From contig JAFRNE010000011.1 in NCBI GenBank assembly GCA_017430325.1, forward strand, positions 62,001 through 126,000: a stretch of 64,000 nucleotides of DNA, written 5' to 3'. Shown here piece after piece: positions 16,737 to 25,016 of the stretch. Each line of letters begins with the position of its first letter. Position 1 is the stretch's first letter. The notes below the pieces were generated by a model. It was given only the letters and a program-made list of their open reading frames with translations. It had not been told where the DNA came from and made no database searches. A program made the translations under genes and the position numbers. This DNA is from Eubacterium sp. (GTDB lineage Bacteria > Bacillota > Clostridia > Lachnospirales > Lachnospiraceae).

Positions 16737-17564
16737 TTAATATCCGAAGATGTATTCGAGAAGCATCTTTGCACGTTCTTTGTTGCGGTCTTTACCACCA
16801 GGGAAGCAGATGTAAACATCGTCGTAGCCGAGGTTCATCTTCTTTGCAAACTCTGTACCGGAAATATCAACGGCTATAGGCTTTGAACGATCGCCGACAG
16901 CCATAAGGATCTCGGTTGATTTGGCATTTACTGCGGCCTTGGCGTTATCTGTATCTGAATAGTCAGAAGAGTAGTAGATCTTGTCTTTGTATTTCTCAAC
17001 GGTTTCTGCATCGAAGTATTCATCCATGAAGAAGAGGATGCAGGCATAGTTGCAATACTCCAGACCATAAAGGTCGGTGATCAGAACGTCATAATAGTTA
17101 TCCTGCACAAGCAGTGCCAGCGAAGAGGCGTTTGAGGTTGAGGCGTTATTTGAACGTTCGTATTCAAGTGTTACATTATAATAAGTATCCGCAACCAGAC
17201 GGTGGCCGTCATCAAGATCGTTTGCCTTGGCGAAATCCTCAAGAGGCTTTGAGCTGACAGAGGATGGATCTTCACTGTTAAGAGCAGCGGCGGCTATACT
17301 GACCGGCCTTGAGTTCCTATAGATGACAAGCCCGAGGGATCCAAACACAAGTATCGCAACAACGGCGAAGATAAAATACCATTTATAATAGTAAACAATG
17401 TATTTGAACTTCTCTTTTCCGGTCATATCAGCGGTGCGTTCTTTGAACATACTTCTCTTTTTTGCACGCCTTTCCTTCTTCGACATAAGGGATAGTTCAA
17501 GCCAGTCCTCGGCGTCGTCCTTTTCCTTTGGTTTTTCTTCTAATTCCTTAAGCATCTCACGCAT
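16737..17564 (-). CDS. Single-pass membrane protein of unknown function
   Basis: The 275-residue product has a charged cytoplasmic N-terminus of about 60 residues (rich in Lys/Glu, KKERRAKKR), one membrane span at about 62-84 (WYFIFAVVAILVFGSLGLVIY) and an extracytoplasmic domain with a Ser/Asn-rich stretch and two Cys about ten residues apart. I recognise no family. The start ATG (17562-17564 on the + strand) has GTGAGGA upstream on the - strand. It stands alone, convergent with the ABC-F gene and divergent from the sugar transporter. Similar TM-plus-domain proteins are common in Lachnospiraceae with no assigned role. Confidence 0.7.
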   Translation of the reverse strand: MREMLKELEEKPKEKDDAEDWLELSLMSKKERRAKKRSMFKERTADMTGKEKFKYIVYYYKWYFIFAVVAILVFGSLGLVIYRNSRPVSIAAAALNSEDPSSVSSKPLEDFAKANDLDDGHRLVADTYYNVTLEYERSNNASTSNASSLALLVQDNYYDVLITDLYGLEYCNYACILFFMDEYFDAETVEKYKDKIYYSSDYSDTDNAKAAVNAKSTEILMAVGDRSKPIAVDISGTEFAKKMNLGYDDVYICFPGGKDRNKERAKMLLEYIFGY

Positions 17565-17598
17565 TTTTGTATATCCTCACTAATGAAATATGTTTTAT

Positions 17599-17627
17599 TT
17601 ATTACAATATTTAAACATTATTTACAA
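17599..17627 (-). promoter_or_regulatory. Possible promoter of the - strand membrane protein
   Basis: On the - strand: TTGTAA (17627-17622), 17-base spacer, TAATAA (17604-17599). Position relative to the gene start is suitable, but the region is A/T-rich and such matches arise easily. Confidence 0.4.
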
Positions 17628-17758
17628 ATTAATTCAAGGGGGTTCACAAAATATTTAAAAATGCACAAAGGAATCGTCATTTTATTGTAGTAAATTCAGT
17701 TTTTGCGTACTTATATAGTAAAACTGAACAAAAAAAATGAAAAAAAATAAAAAAACAC

Positions 17759-17787
17759 TTGCTTATTTGTCTATTATGTCCTATAAT
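17759..17787 (+). promoter_or_regulatory. Strong promoter of sugar ABC transporter operon
   Basis: TTGCTT (17759-17764), 17-base spacer, TATAAT (17782-17787), preceded by A-tracts that could act as an UP element. The leader to the GTG start is about 150 bases and contains a small GC-rich hairpin. Confidence 0.75.
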
Positions 17788-17944
17788 CAACCTTGCATTG
17801 AATGTTCAACGTAACTGTCATTTGAATAACGTTTTATTCATTTGGCGTTAACAGCCTCGGGCTGTTGATTATGAATCGCATAAGATGTGAAAGAATGATG
17901 AGTTACAGAAAAAAAGAACACACATAATAAAGGAGGTTTTTCTT

Positions 17945-19414
17945 GTGAAAAAGATTAAGAAAACACTTGCTCTTTCTCTCGCACTTGCTATGGGCCTTTC
18001 TCTTGCAGCTTGTGGTAAGGATGACGATAAGAAAGAAGACAAAACAACAGAAGCAACTACAAAGGCAACTGACGCAACTCAGGACACACAGGCAACTGAT
18101 GATACTACTCAGGCAACTGATGATACACAGGCACCTGCAGAGAACTCAATCACATCTATGGATGGCAAGTTCACAGTAAGCACTGATGGATGGGAGAAGA
18201 TCTACGCTTATTCATGGGATGATGATTTCCAGAAGGTTCTTACAGTTCTCGAGAATCAGTTCCCAGAGCTTAAGGATTACATCGAGTATGTAAACCTTGG
18301 TGTATCTGGTACAGGTGATGAGTACAAGACAGGTATCGACACAGCTCTTACAAGCGGTGACAAGTATCCTTCACTTATCCCAGCTGATAACGATGTTGCT
18401 AAGTACTGGTTAGAGGATGCTTCTAAGACAGCTTCCCTTGCTTCTATCGGAATCACAGATGATATGTATGCTGATGCATATAACTTCTCTAAGGGTTATG
18501 CTACATACAACGGAGAGCTCAGAGCAGCTACATGGCAGGGATGTCCTGGTGTATTCACATACAGAAGAGACATCGCTCAGGAAGTATTTGGCGTTTCAGA
18601 GCCAGCTGATGTTCAGGCACTTCTCAAGGATTGGGATTCATTCTTCGCAGCAGCTGATAAGCTTAAGGAAGCTGGTAAGTTCATCGTTTCTGGTCCAGAC
18701 GATATCAAGTATGCAGTTTGGGATAGCCAGAAGCAGCCTTGGGTAACAATCGCTGATGATGGTTCAGAGAAGCTTACTCTTGATGATGCTGTAACAAATT
18801 ACCTCGAGCTCGCTAAGAGGCTCTATGATGGAGATTACACAAAGAAGACATCTGCATGGGGTTCTGACTGGTATGCAAACATGTCTGGTGACGTTCTTGG
18901 TTACTTCGGTACAACATGGTTCATGGGACAGATCGAAGGAAACTGTGGCGACACATTTGGTAACTGGGCTGCATGTACAGGTCCTTCTCCATATCACTGG
19001 GGTGGTACATACGTAATGGTTGGTAAGGATACTCCAAACCCTGACCTTTGCGCATTCGTTATCTATGAGCTTTGCTGTGATGCTGACCTTATGTACAAGC
19101 TCACAACAGAGAAGGGTGACTTCGTTAACAATAGAGTAGCTAACGCTAAGCTCGTTGAGGATGGCGTTGCTCCTATGTTCGATGACGGAAAGTCAATGGT
19201 TGATATGCTTGGCGGACAGAACCCAATTCAGGCATGGGCTGACGCAGCAGAAGGTATCGACCTTAGCAACACAACATACGCTGACTCTACAATCAAGGGT
19301 TACATCGATGCTGCTTCTACAGCTTACAACACAGGTGAGGCTGCAACAGTTGATGATGCAATCGCTATGATCAAGAAGGATGCTGAGACAAACCTTGGTC
19401 TTATCGTAGAGTAA
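17945..19414 (+). CDS. Sugar ABC transporter substrate-binding lipoprotein
   Basis: Captures a carbohydrate outside the cell for import. Signal peptide MKKIKKTLALSLALAMGLSL with lipobox LAAC (Cys at about 22), then a Thr/Asp/Gln linker (repeated ATDDTQ) before the type-1 extracellular binding domain. Many surface Trp and Tyr residues (SAWGSDWYANM, TTWFMGQ, YHWGGTY) suit an oligosaccharide ligand. The start is GTG 17945, with AAAGGAGG at 17929-17936. Codon use looks strongly biased, as in highly expressed genes. A terminator follows before the permeases, which would give binding protein in excess. No ATPase gene is nearby, so a shared MsmX-type ATPase is likely; the sugar is unknown. Confidence 0.9.
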   Translation: MKKIKKTLALSLALAMGLSLAACGKDDDKKEDKTTEATTKATDATQDTQATDDTTQATDDTQAPAENSITSMDGKFTVSTDGWEKIYAYSWDDDFQKVLTVLENQFPELKDYIEYVNLGVSGTGDEYKTGIDTALTSGDKYPSLIPADNDVAKYWLEDASKTASLASIGITDDMYADAYNFSKGYATYNGELRAATWQGCPGVFTYRRDIAQEVFGVSEPADVQALLKDWDSFFAAADKLKEAGKFIVSGPDDIKYAVWDSQKQPWVTIADDGSEKLTLDDAVTNYLELAKRLYDGDYTKKTSAWGSDWYANMSGDVLGYFGTTWFMGQIEGNCGDTFGNWAACTGPSPYHWGGTYVMVGKDTPNPDLCAFVIYELCCDADLMYKLTTEKGDFVNNRVANAKLVEDGVAPMFDDGKSMVDMLGGQNPIQAWADAAEGIDLSNTTYADSTIKGYIDAASTAYNTGEAATVDDAIAMIKKDAETNLGLIVE

Positions 19415-19458
19415 TTTAAATTTAGAATTGATCTTTTAATTAAAGATTAAGACTATCT

Positions 19459-19496
19459 GCGCATCGGTATAGTCAACTATATCGATGCGCTTTTTT
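19459..19496 (+). terminator. Terminator/attenuator between binding protein and permeases
   Basis: GCGCATCGGTATAG (19459-19472) pairs with CTATATCGATGCGC (19477-19490), loop TCAA, followed by six T. Permease expression must come from partial readthrough or a separate promoter; I see none convincing in the remaining 37 bases. Confidence 0.9.
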
Positions 19497-19533
19497 AAAG
19501 AAAGCGTCTAAGATTAGTTGCGGGGGTGATGAT

Positions 19534-20481
19534 TTGAATAAGAGAAAAACAGTTGAATACGGAAAATATGGTCTTCTCTTTTTGATTCCATTCTTTCTCG
19601 TATTTTTAGTTTTTCAGTTTTATCCGCTGATGTATACCATCTTTGAGTCATTCGAATATACTTATAAGAATGGTAGAAATACAGCGACGAGTCGAGGACT
19701 CGGTTCATATACCAATTACGTTTTTGGTAAAGCCGGAGCTAATGAGATCTGGAAGGGCATCTACGTAACAGTTATTATGTGGGTAATGAACTTCATTCCT
19801 CAGATTCTTCTTGCTTTATTACTCGCCGCATGGTTCAGTGATGTTAACCTTAAGCTTAAGGGAGCAGGTGCATACAAGGTTATCATGTATATGCCTAACA
19901 TCATCACAGCGGCTACAATAGCAGTTCTTTTCTATAACCTCTTCAATACTACAGGTGCCATGACCAAGATATTTGAGGCCTTGCATATATCGGAGGGCTC
20001 GGTTATCGATAAAGGATGGAGTTCACTGTTCATCATAGCATTTATCCAGTTCTGGATGTGGTATGGTAATACAATGATCGTCCTTTCAGCAGGTATTCTA
20101 GGTATTAACCCATCACTCTACGAAGCAGCGATGGTTGACGGGGCTACTGGAAAGCAGCAGTTCTTTAGAATTACACTTCCACTTCTTAAGCCGATCTTAC
20201 AGTTCACACTCGTAACATCAGCTATCGGTGGTCTTCAGATGTTCGATATCCCACAGCTTTTCAACGAAGGAAAACCAGTACTTCAGTTTGGAAAGGATGA
20301 TACGATCTATTCTACAAGAACTGTCGTTATGCTTATTAAGAATTACGTAAATAACGGTCCTACACAGAACATGGGTAGAGCCGCAGCATATTCGGTTGTG
20401 CTTTTCGTAATTACTCTTTGCATATCACTGATATTCTATAAACTGACTTCTGAGAAGAAGCCTAAAGATGGTAGAAGGTAG
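19534..20481 (+). CDS. Sugar ABC transporter permease (MalF type)
   Basis: First of two membrane subunits of the importer. Spans lie at about 12-33, 80-105, 112-135, 165-188, 215-235 and 280-300. The EAA loop that docks on the ATPase reads YEAAMVDGATGKQQFFRITLPLLKP (about 195-220). The start is TTG 19534, after a GGGGGTGAT site, with no better start in frame. It is followed by the second permease 11 bases after the stop. At 315 residues it is the usual size for MalF/LacF-like subunits without an extra periplasmic loop. Confidence 0.92.
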   Translation: MNKRKTVEYGKYGLLFLIPFFLVFLVFQFYPLMYTIFESFEYTYKNGRNTATSRGLGSYTNYVFGKAGANEIWKGIYVTVIMWVMNFIPQILLALLLAAWFSDVNLKLKGAGAYKVIMYMPNIITAATIAVLFYNLFNTTGAMTKIFEALHISEGSVIDKGWSSLFIIAFIQFWMWYGNTMIVLSAGILGINPSLYEAAMVDGATGKQQFFRITLPLLKPILQFTLVTSAIGGLQMFDIPQLFNEGKPVLQFGKDDTIYSTRTVVMLIKNYVNNGPTQNMGRAAAYSVVLFVITLCISLIFYKLTSEKKPKDGRR

Positions 20482-20492
20482 GTGATTGAAAA

Positions 20493-21356
20493 ATGGATAA
20501 GAGTTACGCAAAGGCAAATACACGTAAGAAATTATTCAGACATATAGTATGTATCATACTTGCGCTGATCTCAATTTTCCCTTTTTACGTGCTTATAATT
20601 AATGCGACACATACGTCAAGTGAGATACAGAGTGGTATCAAGATGCTTCCGGGTAGTAACCTTGTTACTAACTATAAGAACCTTATCAATGATACCAGCA
20701 AGACCAGTGGAGTTACTCTCTGGAAAGCACTCTTTAACTCACTCATAGTAACAGTTCCTGCTACAGTGCTTCAGATCTATTTCGGAACACTTACAGCATA
20801 CGCTGTTACAGTATATGAATTCAAACTTAAGAAATTCGCTTGGGGCTTCATCTATGGTATCATGATGATCCCTACACAGATTTCTATCGTTGGTCTTATC
20901 AAGGTTTGTAACCTTACACATCTGTATGGTACATTCTGGCCACTCATTCTTCCTGCAGCAGCAGCTCCGACGACTGTTTACTTTATGAAACAGTACATGG
21001 AGACCGGCTTCTCAGTTGAGATCGTTGAGGCCGCCCGTATCGATGGTTCGGGCGAGTTCCGTACCTTTAACCAGATCTGTTTACCACTTGTTAAGCCGGC
21101 TATGGCAACACAGGCCATCTTTGGTTTCGTTGCTTCATGGAACAATCTGTATACACCTTCAATCATTCTTGCTACAGAAAGACAGAAGATGACTATGCCT
21201 ATGTACGTTTCTTCACTTAGATCAAACGACAAGTCAAGGGATTTCGGTGTTATCTACCTGGGACTTCTTATTACAGTTCTCCCGATCCTTGTTGCATACT
21301 TCTTCCTTTCTAAATACATTATCGCAGGTGTTGCACTTGGTGGTGTAAAGGAATAA
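20493..21356 (+). CDS. Sugar ABC transporter permease (MalG type)
   Basis: Second membrane subunit. N-terminal span IVCIILALISIFPFYVLIINATHT typical of MalG-like proteins, further spans at about 80-100, 110-132, 145-160, 195-215 and 255-278. The EAA loop is VEAARIDGSGEFRTFNQICLPLVKP (about 175-200). The 287-residue length is standard. ATG 20493 follows AGGTAGGTGA. It ends the transporter operon with a terminator directly after. Partner genes at this locus suggest import of an oligosaccharide, but no sugar-cleaving enzyme is in the operon. Confidence 0.92.
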   Translation: MDKSYAKANTRKKLFRHIVCIILALISIFPFYVLIINATHTSSEIQSGIKMLPGSNLVTNYKNLINDTSKTSGVTLWKALFNSLIVTVPATVLQIYFGTLTAYAVTVYEFKLKKFAWGFIYGIMMIPTQISIVGLIKVCNLTHLYGTFWPLILPAAAAPTTVYFMKQYMETGFSVEIVEAARIDGSGEFRTFNQICLPLVKPAMATQAIFGFVASWNNLYTPSIILATERQKMTMPMYVSSLRSNDKSRDFGVIYLGLLITVLPILVAYFFLSKYIIAGVALGGVKE

Positions 21357-21382
21357 TAGGATTCATAACGTTTATATAAATT

Positions 21383-21412
21383 ACGCGGAGGAATTATTTC
21401 CTCCGCGTAGTT
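21383..21412 (+). terminator. Terminator after sugar permease genes
   Basis: ACGCGGAGGAA (21383-21393) pairs with TTCCTCCGCGT (21398-21408), loop TTAT, followed by AGTTTGTTTT. The stem is strong; the T-run is interrupted. Confidence 0.82.
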
Positions 21413-21479
21413 TGTTTTATGCACTAATTGTGATTTTTTTATGATAATTTCAAATAAAGGTTTATTTTTGTATGAATTT

Positions 21480-21488
21480 TGTTATAAT
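21480..21488 (+). promoter_or_regulatory. Extended -10 promoter of the DUF624 gene
   Basis: TGTTATAAT (21480-21488) is an extended -10 element; the -35 region is weak. It is 46 bases before the chosen start codon. Confidence 0.6.
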
Positions 21489-21534
21489 GGAAAAGGTTTG
21501 CGAATAAAAAGAACATATATTTTGGAGGATGGCT

Positions 21535-22572
21535 GTGTCTAAGAAGAAAAACAGCAACAATAAAGAAGAAAAGAATATTTCGTCCGTTATAGAGAAGGCT
21601 TCGAAAAACAGTGAGTCTGCTGAAGAGATTGCTAAAGAAGAAATTTCTGACGTGGAGGAAACGGCTGATGAAGAAGCGGTTTTGGATGAGGAATCAGCAG
21701 TAGATAAAGCGAGCTCGGACGGCGAAGTTGAGTATACAACACAGATGAAGCAGTATCAGGAGATGCTGCAGAGAGAGAATGCAACTCACGAGAAGAAAGA
21801 CCCGATACTCAGGCGCTTCATGACGGCGTTCGGAAATGTATTTGCCCTTAACATCTGCTTCATCATAGCATCTCTTGGAGTGGTCACGATAGGTGCGGCG
21901 CTCACTGCGCTGTTTTCCATGTGTATGAAGCTTCAGGATAATAACACGGATGCTCAGATAGTTAAAGAATATTTCACTGAGTTTAAGAAGAATTTCAAGA
22001 AGGCAACGCTGGAATGGCTTATTGTGCTCGGTGTCCTTGGGGTCATGACCGGAGAATATCTCCTTGTAGTAACTCAGCCGGGAACTCTGGCAACTTTCTA
22101 TACGATAGTCCTTATTGCTGAGCTGGTTGTGCTTGCGCTTGTTATGGCATTTCTCTTCCCGCTCACTGCAAGATTTGAGAACACAATAGTGAATACATTC
22201 AAGAATTCACTCCTTCTTTCACTCGGTAACCTGTGGGATTTTGCGAAGATATTCCTTATCTGGTTCGTTCCGATCTTCTACACGATAAAGGATCCGGTTG
22301 TATTCTTCAATATCTGGTATCTCTACCTTCTGATCGCTTTTGGTACGATGGCATACCTCAGTACGATGACAATCAGAAATGTATTTAAGAAGGTTAGTGT
22401 TACTCAGGAGGAGGAGCAGAAGAAGCATGAGGATCAGATCTATGCTTCAACACACAGAAGCGGAGTTGCAGATAAAGCCAATGTACTTTCAAAATATACA
22501 GGCAGCAAAAACGCACCTGTAGATAATAAAAAATACAGTACTACCAAGGCATCAAACGGCGGTAAGAAATAA
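21535..22572 (+). CDS. DUF624 (YesL-like) membrane protein
   Basis: YesL/DUF624 proteins are multi-pass membrane proteins almost always found beside oligosaccharide ABC transporters; their role is unknown. Residues ~80-280 carry the domain with spans at about 108-130, 160-180, 188-210, 235-255 and 260-280; the family N-terminal pattern FMTAFGNVFALNICFIIASLGVVTIGAAL is present. An acidic N-terminal extension of about 80 residues and a basic Ser/Lys-rich tail are extra. ATG 21529 lies two bases after GGAGG, too close, so GTG 21535 with a six-base gap is chosen. It has its own promoter after the transporter terminator. Confidence 0.85.
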   Translation: MSKKKNSNNKEEKNISSVIEKASKNSESAEEIAKEEISDVEETADEEAVLDEESAVDKASSDGEVEYTTQMKQYQEMLQRENATHEKKDPILRRFMTAFGNVFALNICFIIASLGVVTIGAALTALFSMCMKLQDNNTDAQIVKEYFTEFKKNFKKATLEWLIVLGVLGVMTGEYLLVVTQPGTLATFYTIVLIAELVVLALVMAFLFPLTARFENTIVNTFKNSLLLSLGNLWDFAKIFLIWFVPIFYTIKDPVVFFNIWYLYLLIAFGTMAYLSTMTIRNVFKKVSVTQEEEQKKHEDQIYASTHRSGVADKANVLSKYTGSKNAPVDNKKYSTTKASNGGKK

Positions 22573-22617
22573 AAGTGATATTATAATAAGACGGATCACG
22601 ATTTTTGGAGGAAAAAA

Positions 22618-23742
22618 ATGAAACGTAATATGAAAAAAATCGCAGCTGTACTGCTGACGGCGGCATTCGCAGTATCATCCCTTACAGCATGTTCTAATAA
22701 GAAGAAAGACAAGAAGGAAGATGACAAGAAGAGCCAGAATCTGTACACTGCGGAAGAGGTTAAGGACATAGAGGTCATGAAGGTTGGTGATGAGACTATC
22801 CACATGGATACCGCACTTATCTACCTCATCATGTCTTACAGGCAGTACACGGTTACAGAGGATAATATCAATGCTCTTCCTGATGTCTGCAAACCACAGG
22901 CACTTTCGAGCCTCAGGGAGACTTATTCAATCTACAAGGCAGCCATGGATTCCGGAATAACTCCGACAGAAGAGGATGAGCAGCAGGCGCAGAATTATGC
23001 AAATATTTTCATCCAGGGATGTTCGGATGTCCTCGATAAATGTGGTATCTCTCATGAAGCTGTTTATGAGGAATACAGAAAGCAGATGATCGTTGAGAAG
23101 TTCAAGAATGACGAGAAGAATGCACTAGGACAGAGCCTTACAGAGAAATACGAGAAGGAGTTCGGCAGTAGGAGATTCTTTAAGGTTTACGCAGTGATCT
23201 TCCCAACCGTTGAGGTTGGCGATGACGGCATGCCTAAGACGGGTACAGACGGCAATTACGTTTACGTTTCTGAGGCTGACAAGAAGACAGCCAAGGAGAA
23301 TGCCGAGAAGGCTCGCGAAGAGATCCTCGGCGGTGCTGACGTAGAAGAGGTTATCGAGAAATACGGTGTTGGCAATTATTCTGATCAGACTACATCTTAT
23401 GAGGGCTACAGCTCAGATAACGGCGGCAAGGATACCCTTGAGAAGCTGAAGAACGGTGAAGCTACCGAGGTCAGTGAGAACAAGGTTGGTTACATCTTCT
23501 ACGTTATGATGAACGAGAATGATACAGATACCCGTGATTATTATGTTCAGTACCTTGCAAGCAACGACGTTGATACCCAGTACGAAGAGATGGAAGCAAA
23601 GTGGAAGAACACTATCCAGATCGACGAGAAGGGCGATATGATTGGCACGGCATGGGACGACATCGACATGAATAAGTTCGGTAAGGCTATGATCGGCCTT
23701 GGCGTTGTCGGCAATGAAGGCGACACAACAACACAGAAATAA
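22618..23742 (+). CDS. Lipoprotein with SurA/PrsA-like foldase architecture
   Basis: Exported lipoprotein: signal peptide with lipobox SLTAC (Cys at about 25), Lys/Asp-rich linker. The helical N-terminal part (about 40-175; long helices with YxxYRKQMIVEKFK) and a following stretch (about 185-310; FFKVYAVIFPTVE, AREEILGGADVEEVIEKYG, GYSSDNGG, LKNGEATEVSENKVGYIFYVM) follow the SurA_N-parvulin pattern of PrsA-type prolyl isomerases. The parvulin part is divergent and may be inactive. It would help secreted proteins fold at the outer face of the membrane. ATG 22618 follows TTGGAGG. It lies between the DUF624 gene and dgt, and ends at a terminator. Confidence 0.75.
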   Translation: MKRNMKKIAAVLLTAAFAVSSLTACSNKKKDKKEDDKKSQNLYTAEEVKDIEVMKVGDETIHMDTALIYLIMSYRQYTVTEDNINALPDVCKPQALSSLRETYSIYKAAMDSGITPTEEDEQQAQNYANIFIQGCSDVLDKCGISHEAVYEEYRKQMIVEKFKNDEKNALGQSLTEKYEKEFGSRRFFKVYAVIFPTVEVGDDGMPKTGTDGNYVYVSEADKKTAKENAEKAREEILGGADVEEVIEKYGVGNYSDQTTSYEGYSSDNGGKDTLEKLKNGEATEVSENKVGYIFYVMMNENDTDTRDYYVQYLASNDVDTQYEEMEAKWKNTIQIDEKGDMIGTAWDDIDMNKFGKAMIGLGVVGNEGDTTTQK

Positions 23743-23781
23743 ACAGGATCTTTTTGATCTCTAAAATATTATGTATGTAAG

Positions 23782-23813
23782 AAAAGCATCACGTAATGTG
23801 ATGCTTTTTTTGT
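23782..23813 (+). terminator. Terminator after foldase-like lipoprotein
   Basis: AAAGCATCAC (23783-23792) pairs with GTGATGCTTT (23798-23807), loop GTAAT, continuing into a T-run. Good Rho-independent terminator. Confidence 0.9.
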
Positions 23814-23985
23814 GTAAATAATTTTTTTAAATATAATCAATATTAAAAAAATAAAAAAAGGTTTTTTCGAAGTTTTGTAGAAGAATAAATTGCGGGCTTT
23901 CCGACACCGGGTGAAAAGCAAAAATAATATGTGAGTCTGTATATTGAACCTGAGATAGTAGTTGTAAGCTTCGGGGGAAGAAAAT

Positions 23986-24993
23986 ATGACTTTAAGAGAA
24001 GATTTCGAGAAAAGAGAACATGAAATATACAGCAGATATGCTGCTTTCAGTGACTGCTCGAAGGGGCGTGATACAGAGGAAGAACCATGTGATCTCAGAA
24101 CTGTTTATCAGAGAGACCGCGACAGGATCATCCATTCCAAGTCCTTCAGACGACTGAAGCATAAGACTCAGGTATTTCTTTCACCTTACGGCGATCATTA
24201 CAGGACCAGACTGACACATACTCTCGAGGTTGCCCAGATTGCAAGGACCATTGCAAGGTGCCTTAGAATGAACGAGGATCTGACGGAGGCCATAGCTCTT
24301 GGGCATGATCTCGGACATACACCTTTCGGACATGCAGGGGAGAGAGCGCTTACTGCAATGCTTGGCAGACCTTTCAGGCATAATGAGCAGGGCGTACGAG
24401 TTGTTGAGAAGCTTGAAAAGGACGGACAGGGTCTAAATCTTACCTGGGAGGTCAGGGACGGTATATTAAATCATAAGACTACGCTGTCACCTTCAACCGT
24501 AGAGGGCGAGATAGTCCGTATTTCCGATAAGGTCGCTTATATAAGTCATGATATAGATGACGGAATCAGAGCCGGCATCCTGACAGAGGATAATATTCCG
24601 AAGGAACTGACGGATGTGCTGGGTGCGACCACAAGAGACAGAATAGATACGCTTATCCATGATATAATCAGATCTTCAATGGATAAGCCGCATATAGAGA
24701 TGTCACCGGAGGTGAAGGATGCACTTTTCACCCTCAGGACATTTATGTTTGAGAACCTATACACAAGTCAGGCGGCCAAGAGCGAAGAGGTGAAGGCGGT
24801 CAGGATGATCGAGAGGCTTTTCAAGCATTATAACGATAATACAGATGAGATGGGCAAGGAATACCTTGCAATGATAGATAAGGGCGAGGCGCCTGAAACT
24901 GTTGTTTGTGATTATATCGCAGGTATGACGGACAATTTCGCAGTTATGAAATACAAGGATATCTACATTCCGAAGTCGTGGATCATCGTGTGA
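23986..24993 (+). CDS. dgt: dGTP triphosphohydrolase-like HD protein
   Basis: HD-superfamily enzyme that cleaves dGTP (or other dNTPs) to nucleoside and triphosphate, controlling the dNTP pool. Metal-site residues are visible: RTRLTHTLEVAQIAR (first His), GHDLGHTPFGHAGE (HD pair and second-shell His) and DKVAYISHDIDD (last Asp). The 335-residue length fits the short dgt-like subfamily that precedes dnaG in clostridia. ATG 23986 follows GGGGGAAG. The dnaG start is only 23 bases after the stop, giving the macromolecular-synthesis order dgt-dnaG-rpoD. Substrate range in this subfamily is not settled by sequence. Confidence 0.9.
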   Translation: MTLREDFEKREHEIYSRYAAFSDCSKGRDTEEEPCDLRTVYQRDRDRIIHSKSFRRLKHKTQVFLSPYGDHYRTRLTHTLEVAQIARTIARCLRMNEDLTEAIALGHDLGHTPFGHAGERALTAMLGRPFRHNEQGVRVVEKLEKDGQGLNLTWEVRDGILNHKTTLSPSTVEGEIVRISDKVAYISHDIDDGIRAGILTEDNIPKELTDVLGATTRDRIDTLIHDIIRSSMDKPHIEMSPEVKDALFTLRTFMFENLYTSQAAKSEEVKAVRMIERLFKHYNDNTDEMGKEYLAMIDKGEAPETVVCDYIAGMTDNFAVMKYKDIYIPKSWIIV

Positions 24994-25016
24994 TATTATA
25001 TATAGAAGAGACAGAA

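Larger units (their letters stand above)
17565..17944. other. Divergent intergenic region with promoters in both directions
   Basis: 380 A/T-rich bases without a gene. They hold a strong + strand promoter (17759-17787), a 7-pair leader hairpin AACAGCC/GGCTGTT (17850-17866), the AAAGGAGG site of the binding protein (17929-17936), and a weak - strand promoter (17599-17627). The long A-tract at 17730-17756 just upstream of the + promoter resembles an UP element. No operator palindrome could be seen. Confidence 0.6.
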
